From contig NC_081412.1 of assembly GCF_030272615.1 (NCBI RefSeq), positions 38,074,911 to 38,138,910 of the forward strand: a stretch of DNA of 64,000 nt, in the 5' to 3' direction. Position 1 is the first letter of the stretch; each line of letters opens with the position of its first letter. The translations under genes were made by a program, and so were the position numbers. The notes beneath the pieces are model-generated. The model was not told the origin of the DNA. It made no database searches and was given only the letters and a program-made list of their open reading frames with translations. The stretch is from Cryptomeria japonica (Eukaryota > Streptophyta > Pinopsida > Cupressales > Cupressaceae). This document shows, piece by piece, positions 11,131 to 25,300 of the stretch.

Positions 11131-11860
11131 TTAGATCACATCTCTTTGTGGCATCGTATCAAACAATTCACGAGCCTTGTTCATGTTTCCACATTTTGCA
11201 TTCATGTCAAGCAGGGCATTTGCAAGTACAACACCTAACAAAATTCCTCTATCCGTTATGCTTTGATGGATGTCCATACCCTGTTCCAAAGCTCCCATTT
11301 TTGCACAGGCAGGAAGGATGTTGGCAAAGGTTGTGGAATTTGGCTTTATGCCTTCCAATTTCATTTGCTTGAAAGTGTCTAAAGCCTTTTCGACAAATCC
11401 ATTTTGTGCATATCCAGCAATCGTTGCAGTCCATGAGACAACATTTCTTTAAGGGCATTCTATCAAATAGTTCACGTGCCTTGTCTATGCTTCCACATTT
11501 TGCATACATGTCTACCAAGGCAGTTACAACTACAACATCTGACAAAATTTCTCTATCCTTTATGCTTCGATGAATGTCCATACCCTGTTCCAAATCTCCC
11601 ATTTTGGCACAGGCAGGGAGGATAGTAGCAATGGTCGTGGAATTTGGCTTTACACCTGTAGATTGCATTTGCTTGAAAGTTTCTAAAGCCTTCTCAACAA
11701 ATCCATTTTGTGTAGTTGCAACTACATCTGACAAAATTCCTCTATCTTTTATGCTTTGATGGATGTCCATACCCTATTCCAAAGCTCCCATTTTGGCATA
11801 GGTTGGGAGTAGGCTGGCAAACGTAACTAAAGAAATGCAATGATCAGCTCCAAAGACATC
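11131..11860 (-). pseudogene. PPR gene fragment captured inside the CACTA element
   Basis: On the minus strand there are at least two and a half pentatricopeptide units of the PLS type. Units read GVKPNSTTIATILPACAKMG, GMDIHRSIKDREIL, ALVDMYAKCGSIDKARELF and DRMPLK. A second set in another frame has GIKPNSTTFANILPACAKMG and AKCGNMNKARELFDTMPQRD. The repeats are nearly identical to each other, so the fragment may have been internally duplicated. Frames change near 11450 and 11250, there is no start or C-terminal E/DYW domain, and it lies between the transposon's left end and its transposase. It is best read as a captured host fragment, now non-coding. Confidence 0.85.
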
Positions 11861-11889
11861 AAACCACTACTAACAAAACTGAGAGTCTA

Positions 11890-13320
11890 AAATATGATAG
11901 GGAATAGTGTGAGTTGTCCTGAAATAAAATATTTTATTTTCAATTTCAACTAAAACATAATTACTCAGCCATTTAATGTTATTAATAAGTGTTTAATTTA
12001 TGAAAGAGATAAATGGTTGGCCACAAGTACATGAGTTACTAAATGCACACAAATAAGTGAATTTGATATTCAAAACTATCTACAATGAATTCAATTCTTG
12101 TCCATTAGTCATTTATGTTTGCAATAAGCATCTTTCTTTGTTTTTCTTAATCTTTATTCATAGTTATCTGCATATTTCACATTCTATAATTAGGATATCA
12201 ATTGATATGGCTGAACACTAGCATGATGTTTGTGTTGTGGTATAGATGCATGGAAACATAATTATGGGATTGTTATATTATAGAGATCATAAATCTAGAT
12301 ATTGCATATTAGTTCTAGCTCTTCTTGGATTGAGTCTAAAGTTGATATACAGTCATAAAGCCATTATTAGCAGATCTATCCATTTCTAGTAAAGACAATT
12401 GAGAAAGTCATTTTGATATTGAGAGTTTCTTATCTGTTTACCTATTGATCATTATTAAGCCATAATATTTAGGTCTATTTATCTCTCTTGCAAAACCTCT
12501 GTAAGTGTCCTAGATTGTCCCTACTACTCAGTCTTCAATTCAGAAAAATGGAGTTCTAAAGATTTGTTGCACAAGATGGTGTTGAACGTATCAACAAGGC
12601 TAGCATGGAAGGCATGTTCAAGCTTCCACTTGTACAACTTACAACAAATGATCTGTTGATAGAAGAAATTCTTGAAATAGGGATAGAATCGAAAGACAAG
12701 TAAGTACATACAAACCTCCTCAGTTGAAAGTAAAATCTGTGTATAAAAAGAGTACATTGAATCCCAATCCATAAACACAATAGAGATACCGATGGAGACT
12801 TAATTGGATGTAGCATGTCTCACCAAAGTTGTTAGAGTATGCTAAGCTAGTACATAATGTTTTGTAAAGCCACATTAGTATTTTACCCAGATCATTATTT
12901 ACCAAAACAAACTATATTAATCCTTTTGAGGATTAATTTCATGGTGCTAGATCTTCATTTAGTTCCAATTCTTGTTGGAGAAAAGAACAATTATTTCTTG
13001 AGGTAGAAGAATATCCCATCAACAAAGGACAAGACCCTTTCTAGAATATAACAAATTCTACTCCAACAAAAGATCATGGGGGTTTCACTAGAGATATTGA
13101 ATAAGAGATAGACTTCTACTATTGCATTAAAAGCATTGGCATGTTCTTCATTTATTGATGTAAACTCTCTGTGATGCCACCACAACCAACAAAGGTGTAA
13201 AAAGTTGTTTGCAATGCATGGATTTTTAGGATTGTCCTTTGAGAAAATAGAATTAAAGTATGGAAGCAGGATCTACTAGCTCCTGAGGGAAAGACCATGT
13301 TAGACAATAATTTCTATTTT
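11890..13320. other. No firm gene; possible exon scrap at 12545-12703
   Basis: Mostly AT-rich filler inside the CACTA element. On plus, 12570-12703 can be read as DGVERINKASMEGMFKLPLV followed by QLTTNDLLIEEILEIGIE and then an in-frame stop, which looks protein-like but I do not recognise it. A short direct repeat (gaaagaccatgt-agacaat) occurs at 13288 and 13332, just before the transposase start. Confidence 0.4.
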
Positions 13321-13340
13321 CTTGCCTATGAAGAAAGACC

Positions 13341-16300
13341 ATGTCAGACAATATCAACAAACAACAAAATAAGGAGACAATTGCTAGATTGTGGTCTAAC
13401 TTGAAAAGAAAAGGTGATGGAAAGTGTTATTGTCTATGCAAAATTTGTAAGAGGTTAAAGACTAGAAGACTTCTAATCAAAATAGTGAAGAAACATTGTA
13501 GGCTACATGGTCACATTGAAGGTGGACATGATTATCATCCATTGGTAAGTTTTTCATTATATCATTTTGACAATTTATATACATAATAAATCATGTGATG
13601 ATGAGATCATGATCACGGTTTATTTATGTATATCAATTTTATATAGGTCGAGCACCCCGAAGCACATGGTATGGATCAACACAACCCTAAGAATATGGTT
13701 TTCAAAGTGCACGAACATGGAGGTGTGAATATCGAAGCTGAAGATAATGATCCCATGGAAGATGACGATCATGAGCCAGAAAACACAATTGAAGATGATG
13801 GTACAAATACATTGATCCATGACTCATTTAGTACTCATGCAGCTGATCATGATGATGAAGATGACCTTGATGTTGTTCACGATGTCCCTCTACTTGAGAA
13901 GGCATCTGAGGCCCTTTACGAAGGCTCGTAGGCAACTCTTCTCTCCGTTGTATTGTTGTTGGTGAACTTGAAGGTTATGAATGGTTTATCCAACATAACA
14001 ATGTCACATATGTTAAGGCATGTCATATATGTCATAATAAACTGTGAATCATGTTGTACCATTAATATTCTTTATTATAACAAATTATATTTTGATGTTG
14101 TAGATTGATAGGTGAGTTTTTGTTACCACCATCAAATATTCTACCTCGCTCATACCAAGAATTATCTGTCATTATGAAAGATATTGGAATGGAGTATCAA
14201 GCAATAGAGGCTTGTCCCAATGATCATATTATATATCACAAACAACATGAATTTCAAACTGAATGCCCTGAATGCCATATCAGTAGATATCAAACATATA
14301 AAATAACAAAAAGGGTTCCTCGCAAGGTTCTTTGCTATATTCCCATTATTCCACATATGCAATGATTATTCAAGTGCACTAGCTTGGCACAATTTATGGA
14401 TTACCATGCACACAATAGAAGTCAAGATGACATTATTCAAATGCCTGCGGATGGTTCAACATTTATGGACATAGAGGAAAAGTGGCTACACTTTAAAGAA
14501 GAACCTCGTAATCTCAGGCTTTCATTGGCAGTGGACGGTGTCAATCCATTTGGAGAGATGAGATTTGTTTACTCAGTGTGGCCTATTTTTGTTATCAACA
14601 ATAACATTCCTCCATGGATGTCAATAAAGAGGGAGCACATAATGTTGGCAATGATTGTTCCAGGTATTTTATCATTTAAATATAGTCATCTAAATTTAAT
14701 CATAAATATTGCAGTAAAATGGTCATAATAATTATATAATGTTTTTGTTCATTTGATTAGGTAAGTACCAAGTTAAAGATATGAATGTATATATCGAGCC
14801 TCTTATCAATGAGTTGCCAGAGTTATGGAATGGTGTCACTATGTATGACGTCTCTAGACCAATAGGACAAAGACAATTTCAATTCCATGCGATTCTTCTA
14901 TGAACAATACACGATGCCCCAGGGCTAACACATTTTTGTGGTATGTTATAGTGTTTAAGTTGTGCATGAACATTATAATTCAAAAAATTATCATATTTAA
15001 TCCAATTATACATTATCTTGTAGGTCTTCAAACAAAGGGAAAATTTGCATGTCCTGTTTGTGGTCCAAAGATGAAATCTCATCATTCAAAAAGTTTAGGA
15101 AAGTAGGTGTTTGATGAGTATAGGCACTTTCTCCACAAAAATCATAAGTATCGAAATACTGAAAAACATATTTTCAATGGGAAAGAAGAGAATACATCAA
15201 AGCTCCCAAAGAATGACACCTCACCTGTGGAAGTTGGAATATAATAGAATTAATCATCAAGGTAATGCCATTCCATCTATTAGTTTGTCATAAAACATCT
15301 TTTCTATTTTGTTTTGTTTACTGATGATGTGATTGATGATCATGAAGGTCGTGAAGGCATAAATGACCACCTTCCTAAGGGAATAAAAAGTTATCCCTGA
15401 TAATTTAGTAGGTTGCCCTACTACGAGTAGTTACAAATTGTTCATTTGTTTGATAGTATGCATATTGGAAAGAATATAACAGAGACATTATGGAAAATAT
15501 TGGATGGAAGGCATGACAAAGAAAAAATTGTCAAAATATGTAGTGACATTCAGGATTCCAATCATGCAATGATAAATGTCATTCAATCAAATAGCCATGG
15601 ACACCAGATTAATATAAGTGAGCTTCCTTGGTTATTAATGGACCAGCAAAGCAATGCTATAAAAGAAGTCATACGAAAAATTCGATTTCCCACAGGATTT
15701 GCTATGAACATAAACAATCTCATATCAAAGAAAAGTGAATTTGGGCCAGGGATGAAAACGCATGATTGGCATACCTTCATTAAGGTAATTCATGTTCTTG
15801 TGTTTTTAGTATGTATTTAAGTACTGTGCGTACGTGTACTTTTCATTATGTTACAAAAACATGAAAAGATAATTCTATACTTGTTGCAGTACGTTCTACC
15901 TCTATCTCTCCCAGACGACTTCGACAATAATGTCAAGCAAGTCATATATGATCTTGGAAAATACATGAGGTAAGTAGTGATATTTGTTTAGTTCGTTGTA
16001 TAGATATTATATTTGCGATTTGTTTTACTTCTTATGTAATATATTTTTTTGCATCTTGAATACCTTGTAGGTGGTTGTCATGTAAAGAAATCCATAAAGA
16101 TGATATAAAATATTGGAAGAGAAAAATTCCTCATTTAATGTGTGAAATGCAAAAGTGTCTACCTCTAGCTTTTTTCAATGCACAAGAACACTAGCTCATA
16201 CACCAAGTTGAGGAGATTGAATTGTGTGGACCTGTACACACTAGGTCAATGTGGATGGTTGAGAGGCACTTGAAATTTTTTAAGGCTTTGGTTCAACAAA

Positions 16301-17424
16301 GAGCACATCCTAAGGGTTTTGTGGTGGAGGGATATATGGTATACCAGACTATGGTGTACATTTCTGAATATCTTCCTAAATTTGTAGCAAAGATCCATGT
16401 GGATCGCATTTGGGATCCCAACACCATTAACAAATTTGAAGGGGAGTACTTGATGGAGAAAGGTAGATTGAGGAAAGTGAGAGGTAATTATAAGATGTTA
16501 TTGTAGTTAATTAATTCTCAATCTTCAAAATAAATTCATTGTAAGACGTCTATTTATTTTTTGTACAGTTGGTTGAGAGTGGGATGTACTACATTTGTAT
16601 ATTGCAAACAATCTTGATTGGATGACGGTATGGATTGAACGTTGTCAACATTCTGGATGCACGTTAACATGGGAAGTTGTGGCTTCATTGGTTAAAGAAG
16701 CACATTGTAATGGAGGTTCCAATGTTATGCAAAGGGAAATTGATTTAGTATATGGTTTAAGAGATAAACAGGTATGTATAAATTTATTAATCACCCATAT
16801 GTTTATCAACTCACAATGCAATAAATTTTACATGTTTGACATATTGCAGGTCAAACACCACAATGCTATGTGCTACAATGGTCATAAATTTCACATTAAA
16901 AATTTGGATGACACGAAGAAAACTTGTGATTCTGGCATCACTGCAATCTTTGAGGTGACAAATATTTCATCAAGAAATGGCATTCATCCTCAACAGTCTC
17001 AAAATCGATACTATGGCATTTTGGATGATATACTTGAGTGTGACTTTAATTCCTTCAAATTAGTTTTGTTCGTCGTCAAATGGTACAGGCTACGCTTGAA
17101 TAAAAATAATCCTGATAGAACTGTTATTGAACATGATAATGGTTTTATAATGCTAAATACAAGGTCATTTGAACTAGTTGGGGATGAGCCCTATGTTCTT
17201 CCAAGCCAATGTGAGCAAGTATTTTACTCAGAGGTTCCACGTAAACCGAGTTGGTCATTTGTTGTTAGACATTATCCAAGAGGAAGGCCAATAAAGTATA
17301 ATGTGATGGAAGAAGAAGATACCAAAGAAGTAGAAGATGAAGTGGATGATGATCACAATCGACAGTTAAACAATGACGATGAAGAAGAACAAGAAGAAGA
17401 AGAAGAAGAAGAAGAAGATGATGA

Positions 17425-17458
<34 letters not shown>

Positions 17459-17521
17459 GGTGGTGATGATGGTGATGATGATGGCGAAGACGTTAATGAT
17501 GATGATGATGACGATGACGAC

Positions 17522-17600
<79 letters not shown>

Positions 17601-17638
17601 GTGATGATGACCTTGATGTTCATGATGATGAAGAATGA
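13341..17638 (+). pseudogene. CACTA TNP2-type transposase gene, interrupted
   Basis: A multi-exon gene in the transposon's left half. Exon 1 (13341 to about 13542) carries a C-x-C-x2-C cluster and a CRLHGHIEGG segment (transposase-associated domain) and ends at a gtaagt donor. Exon 2 from 13648 leads to EALYEGS. Later exons give LPRSYQELSVIMKDIGMEY, ACPNDHIIYHKQHEF, ECPECHISRYQ, PADGSTFMDIEEKW, LRLSLAVDGVNPFGEMR, GLQTKGKFACPVCGPKM, LFDSMHIGKNITETLWKIL and MKTHDWHTFIK. DUF4218 (ELCGPVHTRSMWMVERHLKF) and DUF4216 (RYYGILDDILECDFNSFKLV) follow. In-frame stops include TAG 13929, TGA 14363, TGA 14901, TAG 15104 and TAG 16192, so it is inactive. Splice sites were read by eye. Confidence 0.9.
17382..17600 (+). 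repeat. GAA/GAT/GGT trinucleotide tract encoding an acidic tail
   Basis: An imperfect microsatellite at the 3' end of the TNP2-type gene, in frame with DUF4216, runs GAA then GAT, a short GGT block, then a long GAT run. It encodes Glu-rich, Asp-rich and Gly-rich blocks (about 70 acidic residues) before a TGA at 17636. An antisense reading gives only an Ile repeat and is ignored. Confidence 0.9.
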
Positions 17639-18064
17639 AATGTATGAGGAATGCGATTAGTATATTATCTATTTAATATTGAATTCTTGATACAATTTTT
17701 TTTACATAATTAATTCATTTTGTTTTGAATTCTAATCCATTACATAATTAATTCATGATGCACCTTTTAATATGGAGATGGAGATAGGGAGTGTGACTAT
17801 TTATGTGACAATTTTTAAATTGTGTTTATTTATGGAAATTGGATTGTTTATTAGCTATGTGACTATTTATGTGACCATTTAGTTGAGGATCCTGCATAGT
17901 CTACATAAAGTAAAGGTAAGGAATAAAAAAATTTATAATGATTTTGATGACAACATCTTTTTAATATTTAATACTCCTTTTGTCTACAAAGTTCATGTTG
18001 TTCATGTTGTGTATGATGTAATTTCGCTAACGTTTTTTATATTTTTTCTTTGTCACAAGCCAAC

Positions 18065-20991
18065 ATGGATCCATCACATATCGCAGATAGAGATGTACCT
18101 TGTGACACTTCTACCAAGTAGGTAAACCTCATTGTAATTGTACAAATTAGGTAGAAGCAAACTGTTACATTATTATGTTTTTTTTTTTAGCAATTTATAC
18201 TAATTTTGTAATTGTTAATGATTTTCTTGACATAGACAGATGTTCAGGGAAAGGGAAAGGGAGTTGCAGTACCTGAGCACCTTTCTATGGATGTGGAATC
18301 ATTAGGGTTAAGCAATGATGACCTTGAATATCCCACAGACCTTGTGAAATTATTTAAAATGCCTCTTATAAAAATTAGAAAAGAGATTGTTGCTTTGGCA
18401 GCCATGCATCCTACCACTGATGAGATATGACAAAGGGTGGAATTATTGTATAAGACAGCAGAAAACTTTCAAGTAAGAAGTAATGAAAGCTTTAATTATA
18501 ACGAAAGTTCCATAATGGTTTATATTTTATTCTCTTTTTCTGTCATTAACTAAAATATGTACGTATTATTTTTACAACAATTTATCTGCCCTCATGAAAG
18601 TTGTTCCTAAGATCAGGGTGTTGCAGGATCAGGTGATGACGATTTTCTTGTATTATCACTTGCTTGGCTTATCACTCTAAGTACCCAAAACACATCATAC
18701 TTCATACTATCAATTTTTAAAATAAAGGTTCATCCTTGTTTACAATTCTTGCACTTTTCATATATTTAATGTTTGATATATTTAATGTATTATTCTTTAG
18801 GTGTTGTCAATGTTACTGTGCAAATGTCGACGTTGCCTCATCAGAGGTCACCCTCACCTGTATTGCCGACTACAATGTCAGCAACACGTAGCATGTAGAC
18901 ATCCTCTAGTGCACGTCATATTGGCCCACCCACTGTTGGTAGATCCCTCTTTTGCTCTATCTTTTGTCATGTGTTTATTTCCCTTCAAGTGTTCTTTCTT
19001 GAATTCTAATGCCATTTCATAGTGGATTCATTTTTTGCAGGAGGAGATGCACATGAGGATGTGCTAGAGGTGACTACTGCTGATAACATACCATCATTTC
19101 CTAGATCTTCTCGTATTGCTAGTACGGGAATGTTGCAGGCCACATTGGTGGTGAGCGATGAAGAAATGCTTCCCTTAAAGATACTAAAGGTTCCAAGTAC
19201 TTTAAAATTATTATTATATATACTCTAATTGTAATTTACTTTATGATCACTCGTTTTGGACTAATGATCCCATGAATTTTTTGCAGGCAATGATATTTTC
19301 TATAAACATCTTAGTGACATTGCATTGTAGATATTTGGGCCCACCATACATAAAAGGTGGTACATCATATATGAACTAACCCTTATCCACTTTTGATTTC
19401 ATATCATTGCTAGAATACTTTTCCTTTGATCCATTTCTTGAAGTGTAATAAATGTAGCTTCAGTTCATTTCTGAATCTAACAGGTTTATTTTTTCTTTAA
19501 AAGGTGGAATGACCAAAAAAAAAGGTTCAAAGATGAATTGACAAACCAAATGGTTGAGTGGTTTGGAAATGACACCTTTGACAAAACCAAGCTCCTTGAA
19601 AAAGCTGGAACATATCTAAAGTATGTGAGGGACAAATACAGGACCCATTTGGAGAGGAACCTAAAGTACGAGTGTCCCCCCATGATTCCAGAGAGGGAGT
19701 GGAAGGACCTGATTTTGGATGCCAAGGAGATAATTGAAAGGAAAAAAGGAAATACACCAATAGACGCCAAAAGAAGGTATGGGATACTATCAAGAATGTA
19801 ATTATGTAGTAATTAATTACTCTTTATATTTATATAATCTAGCATATTTCAAACTTTTTATAGACTAAGTGACACGTCAAAGGCAACCAAGGCAAGTCAA
19901 GAAAAGCATGGGCAACACAAACTCGGCTCTGGTGGCTACATGAAACTTGCTACATGAATTGTAAGTATCTCATGTAAACTCCCATATTGTCTCAAAATAT
20001 TAATAAATTGCAAACATTTTTTTTATCAAATGCAAGCAAAATTCATGGTACCAAGCAAAAATGCAGGGCTTTGAATTCAATAGAGTGCCCACAGAAGATG
20101 ACAAGAGAATTGCCTACCAACAAGGCTATTCAGCCATGGCTGATCGGCTACGAGAATTGAGTGGGCATACACAACATTTGAGTGCATCCATCACACAAGT
20201 AAATATGCTAAATGGAAGTTGTTTCAAATTGAATACTTTACCAATAATCTAATTGATGTTGAGTTCCAACATAAAGTGACTATATTTCTTTTAAATAAGC
20301 AAGCAATGATAACAATGTGCATGTTATTGGAATGCAGCCTGCTAATTGTGAAACACCACCTGCACATGAAGGTCCGAATGTGCATCCCAGAAGTGGAGGT
20401 ATTCATTTGCTATTCAAATTTATTTATTTAGCTATTAATACAATTAAACATCTTAATTTATAACTAGAGTAGTAATTAATGTAACCTTTTTTGTTAATAT
20501 TTTAGAGCATGTAGTCGGTGGTGAGCAAGTGGAGCATGATCTGGGTACACAACATCAAGAACGTGATGTTCCCCACTCAGGTAAAAAGGACCACTGTTAT
20601 TTCTTTAAATAAATATAATTGCAATTGGTGTTCAACATTACTGTAACCTTTAGTATTTCAACTCCAGATGATCTAGAGGGTGTTCAGCATGTTGAGGTTG
20701 AGGCTACACAAAATGATGTGGCCCCATCAGGTAAAGAGCACAACAATTATGTTCTCTAAATTAATGAAATACTTGTAACAATAATAATTTTATTTTTTTG
20801 AATTTAACTCATTTCTTTGTTATTGCAGAGGACCCCCTTCACTTCAGTGTCCTCGTCCTCAGTATAGGACTAGGCATACATTGAGATCACGAGCAGTTGG
20901 CGGAACATCTGCAGAGGGGGGAAATGATGAAGACATCAATGTTCCACTTAGTCTTTTCATAGCTTCAAAGAAAAAACAAAGAAAGAAATGA
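18065..20991 (+). pseudogene. Second En/Spm-type transposase gene (TNPA/Transposase_24-like)
   Basis: The start ATG at 18065 gives MDPSHIADRDVPCDTSTK, followed after an intron (acceptor near 18234) by VQGKGKGVAVPEHLSMDVES. The diagnostic exon is 19500-19775: RFKDELTNQMVEWFGND, YLKYVRDKYRTHLERN, CPPMIPEREWKDLI. Then come SDTSKATKASQEKHGQHKLG and a coiled segment (NRVPTEDDKRIAYQQGYSAM). The end is rich in Lys/Arg (ASKKKQRKK) before TGA 20989-20991. At least ten short exons with gt..ag borders can be proposed. A TGA in HPTTDEI-stop-QRVELLY suggests decay. The gene sits directly downstream of the TNP2-type gene on the same strand, the normal two-gene CACTA order. Subfamily naming is moderately sure. 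Confidence 0.75.
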
Positions 20992-20999
20992 TTGTAATC

Positions 21000-22300
21000 T
21001 AACTTATTTGATAATGACTGATTTTTATGTGTTAGTGAATGTAATTATGTGCTAATTAATGGTTATGGATGATATGTGTTAATTAATATTGATGAATGTT
21101 GTGGGTTAATTAATGTTAATCAATGTTATGTGTTAATGAACGTTATGTGATATTAATGAATGGATGCTATATTTTATTAATGGTAGAAAGAATTAATGAA
21201 TGAATGTTATAAGATGTTAATGGGGAATTTAGAGTGATGTTAGGGGGGGGGGGGGGAGGGGCCAAATGAGCTTCCACCTTCACGTGGTTGGCCCTGTTAA
21301 GTAGAGAATATTAAACTATTCTCGAAACCAAGCAAAGCTCAACAAGGTAACACACTTTTCAATATTTCATTATGTTGCATAGTTAATCTTATTGAATAAT
21401 GTATATTGAATCTTAATTGCAGGGTCCAAGAGATATGAGTTGCTTCTAGTGTTGATATCCAAGGTGGGACTACAAAAGTTATGAATATGCCTCATCCTTG
21501 TAAGTTTTTTTATTACAAATCCTAATGCTTGAGACTAAACTTTTTGTTCTTGATGTTTTTCACTAGTTGTCATAACCTTTGACTTTGATGCTTGTTCCTT
21601 AATAGAACTAGATGTTTCTTGTATGCATACCAGTGCCTTATCCAGGCCACAGAGTCATCTAAGTTTAAACAATACTCCCACAATCAAATATCTCCACACA
21701 TACCATCACCTCGGCTTCTATAAAACCCCACATATGCCTGACATACATAAGAATTTACCCTTATCAAACTAGACTACATTCATCAAATTCAAAATCTCCC
21801 ACAAGGAATTTACTGATAGAAATGCTTCATGCATATTTAATTTCCCTCCTGGAAAGAAAAGCTAAGAAACGCCTCTATTTAAGATTGCCTTATAATCCAT
21901 ACTCAATGAATAACCCTAGATTACTCATATTGAAAACAGTATATATTTGCAAGTAGACCAGAAGACAACACAAAATTTAGGCTCGAAAGTTGATAGTTTG
22001 TATATTGATATTAATTTTGAGAAAATATTATAAAACTCAGAGTATTCTCCATAAGACTAGAAAAAAGCTCAGATAAATTTTTGTAATGTTTTCTTACAAT
22101 TACTTGCGATCATTTTTTAAGGAGTCCTGGTATCCATTTATAATAGTATGGATGCATACAAGCTTTGGACACTTCAAAAGAAAGTTTGTTACAAACAACC
22201 GGTCATTTTCAAGAAGCGATTATAAGTCCTTTTTAGCATTTGCAACTTCCTCTACTTGTTCTGTTGCAACCTCTTGTAACTGCTCCTGAGCATCTTCTTT
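21000..22300. other. Non-coding stretch between transposase genes and copy 1
   Basis: AT-rich sequence with repeated 'gttatgtgttaatgaa' phrases at 21020-21200 and a poly-G run at 21243-21256. No protein-like reading was found. Confidence 0.5.
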
Positions 22301-25300
22301 CTATCCCATATACTTATCTTTCCACTCCTGATACACATCATCACTAGGCCAAGTAAAACAAGCAATCTTTTGTTTCATATCTTCTAGCCACTTCCAAGTG
22401 ACTCGTACATGCCCAATCTCTGTTTCTATGAAACCATTATGAGATTTCACTTTTTCAATTTCCTTAGTTGTTTGGACAAATAAGGATGTGTCATCAGTAC
22501 TAATAATTTGATTGATCCTTAGGGACAAATTGTGGTCCACCTCCTTTAACCAAGTAGTCTCTTCCTTTAGCTGGACAGGACCAATGAAACCTCCTGGAAA
22601 CATTTCAAATTTATGATTTGAATATTCTTTCCTATAAAGTTGGGCTTTTCTTTTTATACCCTCTCCTTCCACTGAAAGAATATTCATCTCTTTTATAAAC
22701 TCACATGTGGACCTTAGATTGTCATTCTCTTCTGCATCTGCATGGGAAGAACACATGAGCTCTAACTCTTTACCTCTAGGCACCCACTTATTCAGGATTG
22801 GTTCCAAAGTGGCTTCTTCTTCTTTGAATTTGATCAAAATCTCAAGAATCCTCTTCATATTTATGTATACATTGGAGGTTTTGACTGAGTCAGCAAACTT
22901 CAAGATGGTGGCTTTCACCTTCTCCTCATATTTGTTTGCATACAATGTCTGAGCTTGTTTCAATTTTTCCAACTCATGTTGGAAATTTTCAGGTAATTGG
23001 GAACTAGAAGGCATAGGAGAAGGGGGATATTCAATGATGGGACTCGTAGGAGGGGGTCTTGCTGGAGAGGAGGCTATCATGAGTGTAGAAGATTCACCAG
23101 GATGATATTGACCTACCAGTTGACTCTGGAGTCTAGCAATTATGTTGTCTCTGTTGGCTATTCCTTCTTGAGCATCATTGTAAGCTTTTAAAATATTCTC
23201 CAACTTCAATTGGAGATTAGCCTTTTCTTATGCCTCTTTCTCTGCCACCACAACACTGAATTTTGCAGTCTCTAGGACTGTGCTTGCAGCTTCCACTACC
23301 CCTGTGTCTTGGACTCTTTTAACTATCATGCCTCCTAAGAGGCTAGATTCTGATGCATCCTTCCTTCTTTTGTTTTTATCCTTCTTTAAAGACCACATGA
23401 CAAGAGCAACATTTTCCTTGTTGAATGTCACTCCTTCCATAGGCTTTGTTTCTTTCCTCATTGCATCAAGCACTAAGGCATCAGCTATATCCCATTCAGG
23501 GAGAATCAACACACCAGCCTTTGCTACCATTTCTCTTCCTTTCTTAGGGGTGATTGCTTTGAACTCCTCCATCATTTCTTGCTTAACCTCTTATTCTACC
23601 TGAGTTGTATTTTTAAGAGGCTGTTCACTTTTCCTCTGTTCACATCTAGTCTTGAATTGATCAATATTTTTCTTCCTTAGAAACTGTATAAAATCTCCTG
23701 ATGTGACAAAATTATTGTCAGCTAGGAATTCTTCACTAGCTTGCTTAATAGTAAGGTCCATTTCTTGGCCCTTTAACTCACCATCAGTCAAATCCATTTC
23801 AGCATTAGGTGGCTCTTCGGGCATCCCCTCTTAGGTCTCCTCATAGGTATAGGCAATCTCACCGAGACTCCCTAACTGCAATAATTGTTCAGCCACAGCT
23901 TGTTCATCTCCAATGTGGATAGGAGACTGAGATGGAGAATATTGAGGCTCATCAGTTTCAATTTCCTTTCCCACTCTCTGCTTCTTAGGGGAATCTTGGA
24001 TGTCAATGACATCTTCAATTTTCCTCTTCCCTTTTGAAGTGGAAGGTTCACCTGTCACTAGCAGTATCACAGTGTACTTTGACCTTTTGTGCATTACATA
24101 GTCACTAGGTGGGATATCTCTAGCAAAGGCAGGCTTAGCCAATACCATCTTAGCCTTATCAAGCTCATTTTGCATTATGGCCTCCCTCTTTTCTTTTAAG
24201 GTCTACATGAGATCTTCAAAATAAAGAATCAGGAATTTTATTTTCTCCTCAAATGGATTGAAGCTAGAAAGGGGGTCATAGCCAGTGTCAAATTGATGGA
24301 TAAAATCAAGGGCTTTCTTATATGCTACCCACTTCTCCTTCCTCAATTCTTGCTCATCTAAGCTAAATTCATTTCTAATCATATCTTCTGGGAACTGAAA
24401 TTGATGTGGCCTACCTCTGCACACTGCTCTTTTTCTGAACATGCCATGAAAAAATCCTCGGGGTCTGCACATCTTGACACTATAGTAGACAACCTATATG
24501 GCTTAAAGAATTCTTCAAAAAATCTCCATCCACCCTTAGTGATCACAAAATGGTGAGCCATGGTAATAGTTGGGAAAATAGTCCCTTTACCTCTATTGGT
24601 TAGCTCTGCTTCTTGTACTCCCCCAATTTGTCTCAGGACTTCTGCAATCCCTATCTTCAATGGGACTTGATGGGGTAGTAAAAAGGGGGTGCCTCTAAAT
24701 CCAAACACTCTAAAAACAATAGACATAGGGTACAAATATATGTCTCCCCAATTGTGAACAATCTTGATATCCTCTGCAAACTCCTTTGGTCTGAGAAACT
24801 CCAAAAGAGCCCTAGGAATTCTAGGGTTTTCTCTGCATAGAAGAATCCTAATTTTAGATGCAAAGCATCTATCAAACTTTAATAACTTGCATCTTCTCTA
24901 TCCCAAGATAGAACAGTACTCCACAATTGCACTGGCATCTCCTCTTTATCCTTGACCTTAATCAGGTCCATCTCCTTTCCAAAATAATCAGCCCCTTTGA
25001 ACATAAACATATGCATTAACATGGAGTACCATCCAAATGGCCTATCCACCTTACCATTTTTGATTCCTACTAGCCCTTTATGAATTGCATCAGCAAGGTA
25101 TGAGGCATAATCAAATGTTATTGCTAGGGAGGGGTTTAGAATTTGTGCAATCATTAACATATAATGGGTTGGCATATTCTTTTCAGCATCCTCTCCAAAA
25201 ATCTGGCATAATGCCCAATACATACCCTTTGCTCTTAGAGTGAATAGGTTGAGAGAGAATGGTTCCATTGTGCTGGGGCCTACAATTGTTAACCCTCCTG

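Noticed and set aside
17366-17623. Ile-rich reading on minus and Met-rich reading on plus across the GAT tract
   Set aside because: They are other-frame shadows of the acidic tail microsatellite.
21425-21460. Right end of the CACTA element near a 'tagtg' after the second transposase gene
   Set aside because: No match to the left terminal repeat and no GCC duplication; the real end is at 33339.
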